A program made the translations under genes and the position numbers. Positions 62,488 through 64,000 of a DNA stretch of 64,000 bases are shown piece by piece. The notes beneath the pieces are model-generated. The model saw only the letters and a list, made by a program, of their open reading frames with translations. It was not told the origin of the DNA and did no database searches. The DNA comes from Cyanobacterium sp. T60_A2020_053 (lineage in GTDB: Bacteria; Cyanobacteriota; Cyanobacteriia; Cyanobacteriales; Cyanobacteriaceae), in assembly GCA_015272165.1 (NCBI GenBank), contig JACYMF010000088.1, positions 1 to 64,000 on the forward strand. The letters run 5' to 3'. Every line of letters begins with the position of its first letter. Within the stretch, counting starts at the first letter, position 1.

Positions 62488-62568
62488 TTTTTAATCAATT
62501 TATGGTGATGAGAAGTTTTTAATACTTAATTCTTAGTGCGTAAATCCTAAATTATCCACTGTCAATTG

Positions 62569-64000
62569 TCAATTGTTAATCTCTGCTTCGACTCGATTTT
62601 TTTTCAAGGTTTGTTGTAGTCGCATGGCTTGATGGGGATAAAGCAAAAAAGGTAATTTTTGGGGTAAATTTTCCAGCGCCCTCCGTGCCACATCTAAGTT
62701 ACAACCTGAAATACGAGAAATAGCATTAGCGCCCTCAAAAGTAGCGGTATCATCAGAAGCATGATGAATAGTTAAATTACAGTGGGGGGAGATTAATTCC
62801 CCTTTTTCGATGCGTTTTAAACTGTCAATGGTTGCTAAGACAATCAGTTTATCACCGACGGATAAACGTAAATCGTCAGAAGGTAAATAAATGACATCTT
62901 TTGTCGCGCCATTTTGATAAAAAATGGGTACGACACTGTAACCGTAAGCAATTTGTGCTAAAAGTAAATGATGGAGGGTGTCATTTCCTTCGATATTATA
63001 TTCCGTTACCAGTATGGTTTCATCTTCTACCCGACAAATATTGAGGATATTTTCTCCAAATGCTGCCCCAGTAAAGGCTTCTGCCGCTACTTCATAAGCC
63101 CCAATCACATTGGCGGTGGGTAATAATTGGCTCAAATTTTCTGTTAAACCATCTCCATTGGTGCGAATTACTAAACGAGTTTGAGGATTGATATTTTTTA
63201 CCATTAAGGCTAATTCAAGGTTTAAAATATCATCATCAGTACAGATTACCACGCTTTTGGCATGGGCGAGGGGCGCTGATTTTAAACTAGCTGGTAATTC
63301 TCCGTAAATAATCGGTAAATCAAAATTCTCTATTTCATTTGATGTGTTAGCAGTTAATACTAATACCGATTCTTTAAAATCTTGTAATACTTGGGCAACT
63401 TTTTGCCCGACTCTACCAAAACCAACAATCACAATATGATTTTCTTGGGGCGGTGAAGGGCGCTTTTTTGCTAGTTGAAATTTTGATGATAATAAGGCTT
63501 CTGTTAATAACGCATATAATACCCCGACAAATGCAGTTCCAGCTACAGTAAGGGTTAAAGCAAATAATTGTAACCATTCTGGCACTTCTTGTCTGGGTAT
63601 AAATTCACCAAATAAATCGGCATAGCCTCCTAAAAGTAAAATGGCAGTAACAGAAAAAGCTGAAAAAATACTGGTTTCAGGATAATAAATTTTAAATAAT
63701 ACTGTACCTATTATTACTAAAATTATTACAATAAAAGCAGAAAAAAAAGCAACTCTTTTAATTTGTTGTTTAAAGTTTAAAGACAAAAAATTACTAATAT
63801 ATTTAATTATATTATCTTTTAACTTTGATAAATTTAACTTAGATTGTCTGCTAGGTAGAGGGGCGCTTTGATGATTGTTTAACTTAAAATTTTCTTCAGT
63901 TTCTACATAGATAATAGTATCTTTTGGTAAAACCTCTAAACTATTTTCCCATTGAAAAAACATCTCCTTTTCTTCATTTCTTCCTGCCATCAAAGCATGA
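62569..64000 (-). CDS. RCK/TrkA-N domain potassium channel-like protein (partial at window edge)
   Basis: At least 474 residues; the frame is open to the window end, so the true start lies outside. Two membrane segments (VAFFSAFIVIILVIIGTVLF; LFALTLTVAGTAFVGVLYAL) flank a possible pore loop without a clear GYG filter. Two RCK domains follow: the NAD-binding IVIVGFGRVGQKVAQVLQDF (near residue 187) and a second Rossmann-like unit with TrkA-C parts (DLRLSVGDKLIVLATID). It resembles CASTOR/POLLUX-type ion channels of plants and bacteria. The stop falls in an AATTGAC heptamer repeat. Confidence 0.8.
   Translation of the reverse strand, partial: HALMAGRNEEKEMFFQWENSLEVLPKDTIIYVETEENFKLNNHQSAPLPSRQSKLNLSKLKDNIIKYISNFLSLNFKQQIKRVAFFSAFIVIILVIIGTVLFKIYYPETSIFSAFSVTAILLLGGYADLFGEFIPRQEVPEWLQLFALTLTVAGTAFVGVLYALLTEALLSSKFQLAKKRPSPPQENHIVIVGFGRVGQKVAQVLQDFKESVLVLTANTSNEIENFDLPIIYGELPASLKSAPLAHAKSVVICTDDDILNLELALMVKNINPQTRLVIRTNGDGLTENLSQLLPTANVIGAYEVAAEAFTGAAFGENILNICRVEDETILVTEYNIEGNDTLHHLLLAQIAYGYSVVPIFYQNGATKDVIYLPSDDLRLSVGDKLIVLATIDSLKRIEKGELISPHCNLTIHHASDDTATFEGANAISRISGCNLDVARRALENLPQKLPFLLYPHQAMRLQQTLKKNRVEAEINN

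Noticed and set aside
1-64000. CRISPR array
   Set aside because: The repeats seen are either dispersed or 7-nt tandem arrays; no regularly spaced 24-40 bp direct repeats with unique spacers, and no cas genes.

Overview
The window is chromosomal DNA of an AT-rich cyanobacterium. Chlorophyll synthase (chlG), sulfoquinovosyltransferase (sqdX), the carboxyl-terminal processing protease ctpA, a SigF-type sigma factor, a TxlA/HCF164-type thioredoxin and several cyanobacteria-only families (DUF3155, DUF4327, DUF3318, DUF1350) all point there. Low G+C, heptanucleotide repeats between genes and the gene content suggest a unicellular Cyanobacterium/Geminocystis-type organism; that placement is inference.

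Layout. (1) 1-6000 is an accessory island on the minus strand behind metH: hicAB, two brnTA pairs, a truncated DNA methylase, a specificity subunit and a fused nuclease-methyltransferase. Each module is bounded by a decayed copy of the 3' end of metH. (2) 6040-12015 holds metH, then a third brnTA, an unknown membrane protein, hicBA flanked by direct repeats that match the metH 5' coding region, and a broken toxin-antitoxin pair. (3) 12126-19064 is core: ctpA, a Na+/H+ antiporter, chlG, an ABC ATPase, maf and a thioredoxin. (4) 19149-21291 is a second defence pocket: m4C methylase, HNH nuclease and DUF433/DUF5615 toxin-antitoxin. (5) 21402-30198 has an aminotransferase, sulfide:quinone oxidoreductase, a glycosyltransferase, tRNA-Leu, an IS200/IS605 remnant, small conserved proteins and an MscS channel. 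(6) 30302-31395 has two near-identical 177-bp MITEs; one splits a urease alpha gene (ureC) that also carries a nonsense codon. (7) 32906-51288 is mostly housekeeping: ArsA-like ATPase, txlA, ferredoxin, sqdX, mtnC, LptC-like lipoprotein, sigF, pentapeptide protein, LpxB-like, M16 peptidase and a WD40 protein. (8) 51401-56129 is the str operon rpsL-rpsG-fusA-tuf-rpsJ. (9) 56467-63993 has cysH, tRNA-Pro with a MITE at its 3' end, minDE, DUF3318, folB and an RCK-type potassium channel that runs off the edge.

Across the window the non-palindromic 7-mer GGGCGCT (either strand) occurs roughly 95 times, tens of times more than base composition predicts, while the usual cyanobacterial HIP1 octamer GCGATCGC was not seen. 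The intergenic DNA is dense in small repeats: a 177-bp MITE with 7-bp target duplications (4 copies), a two-hairpin element of up to about 147 bp (at least 6 copies), 7-nt tandem arrays that supply the stop codons of several genes, and solitary insertion-sequence ends.

The most notable pattern is the accretion of defence and toxin-antitoxin cassettes around metH, with fragments of metH itself marking the junctions.
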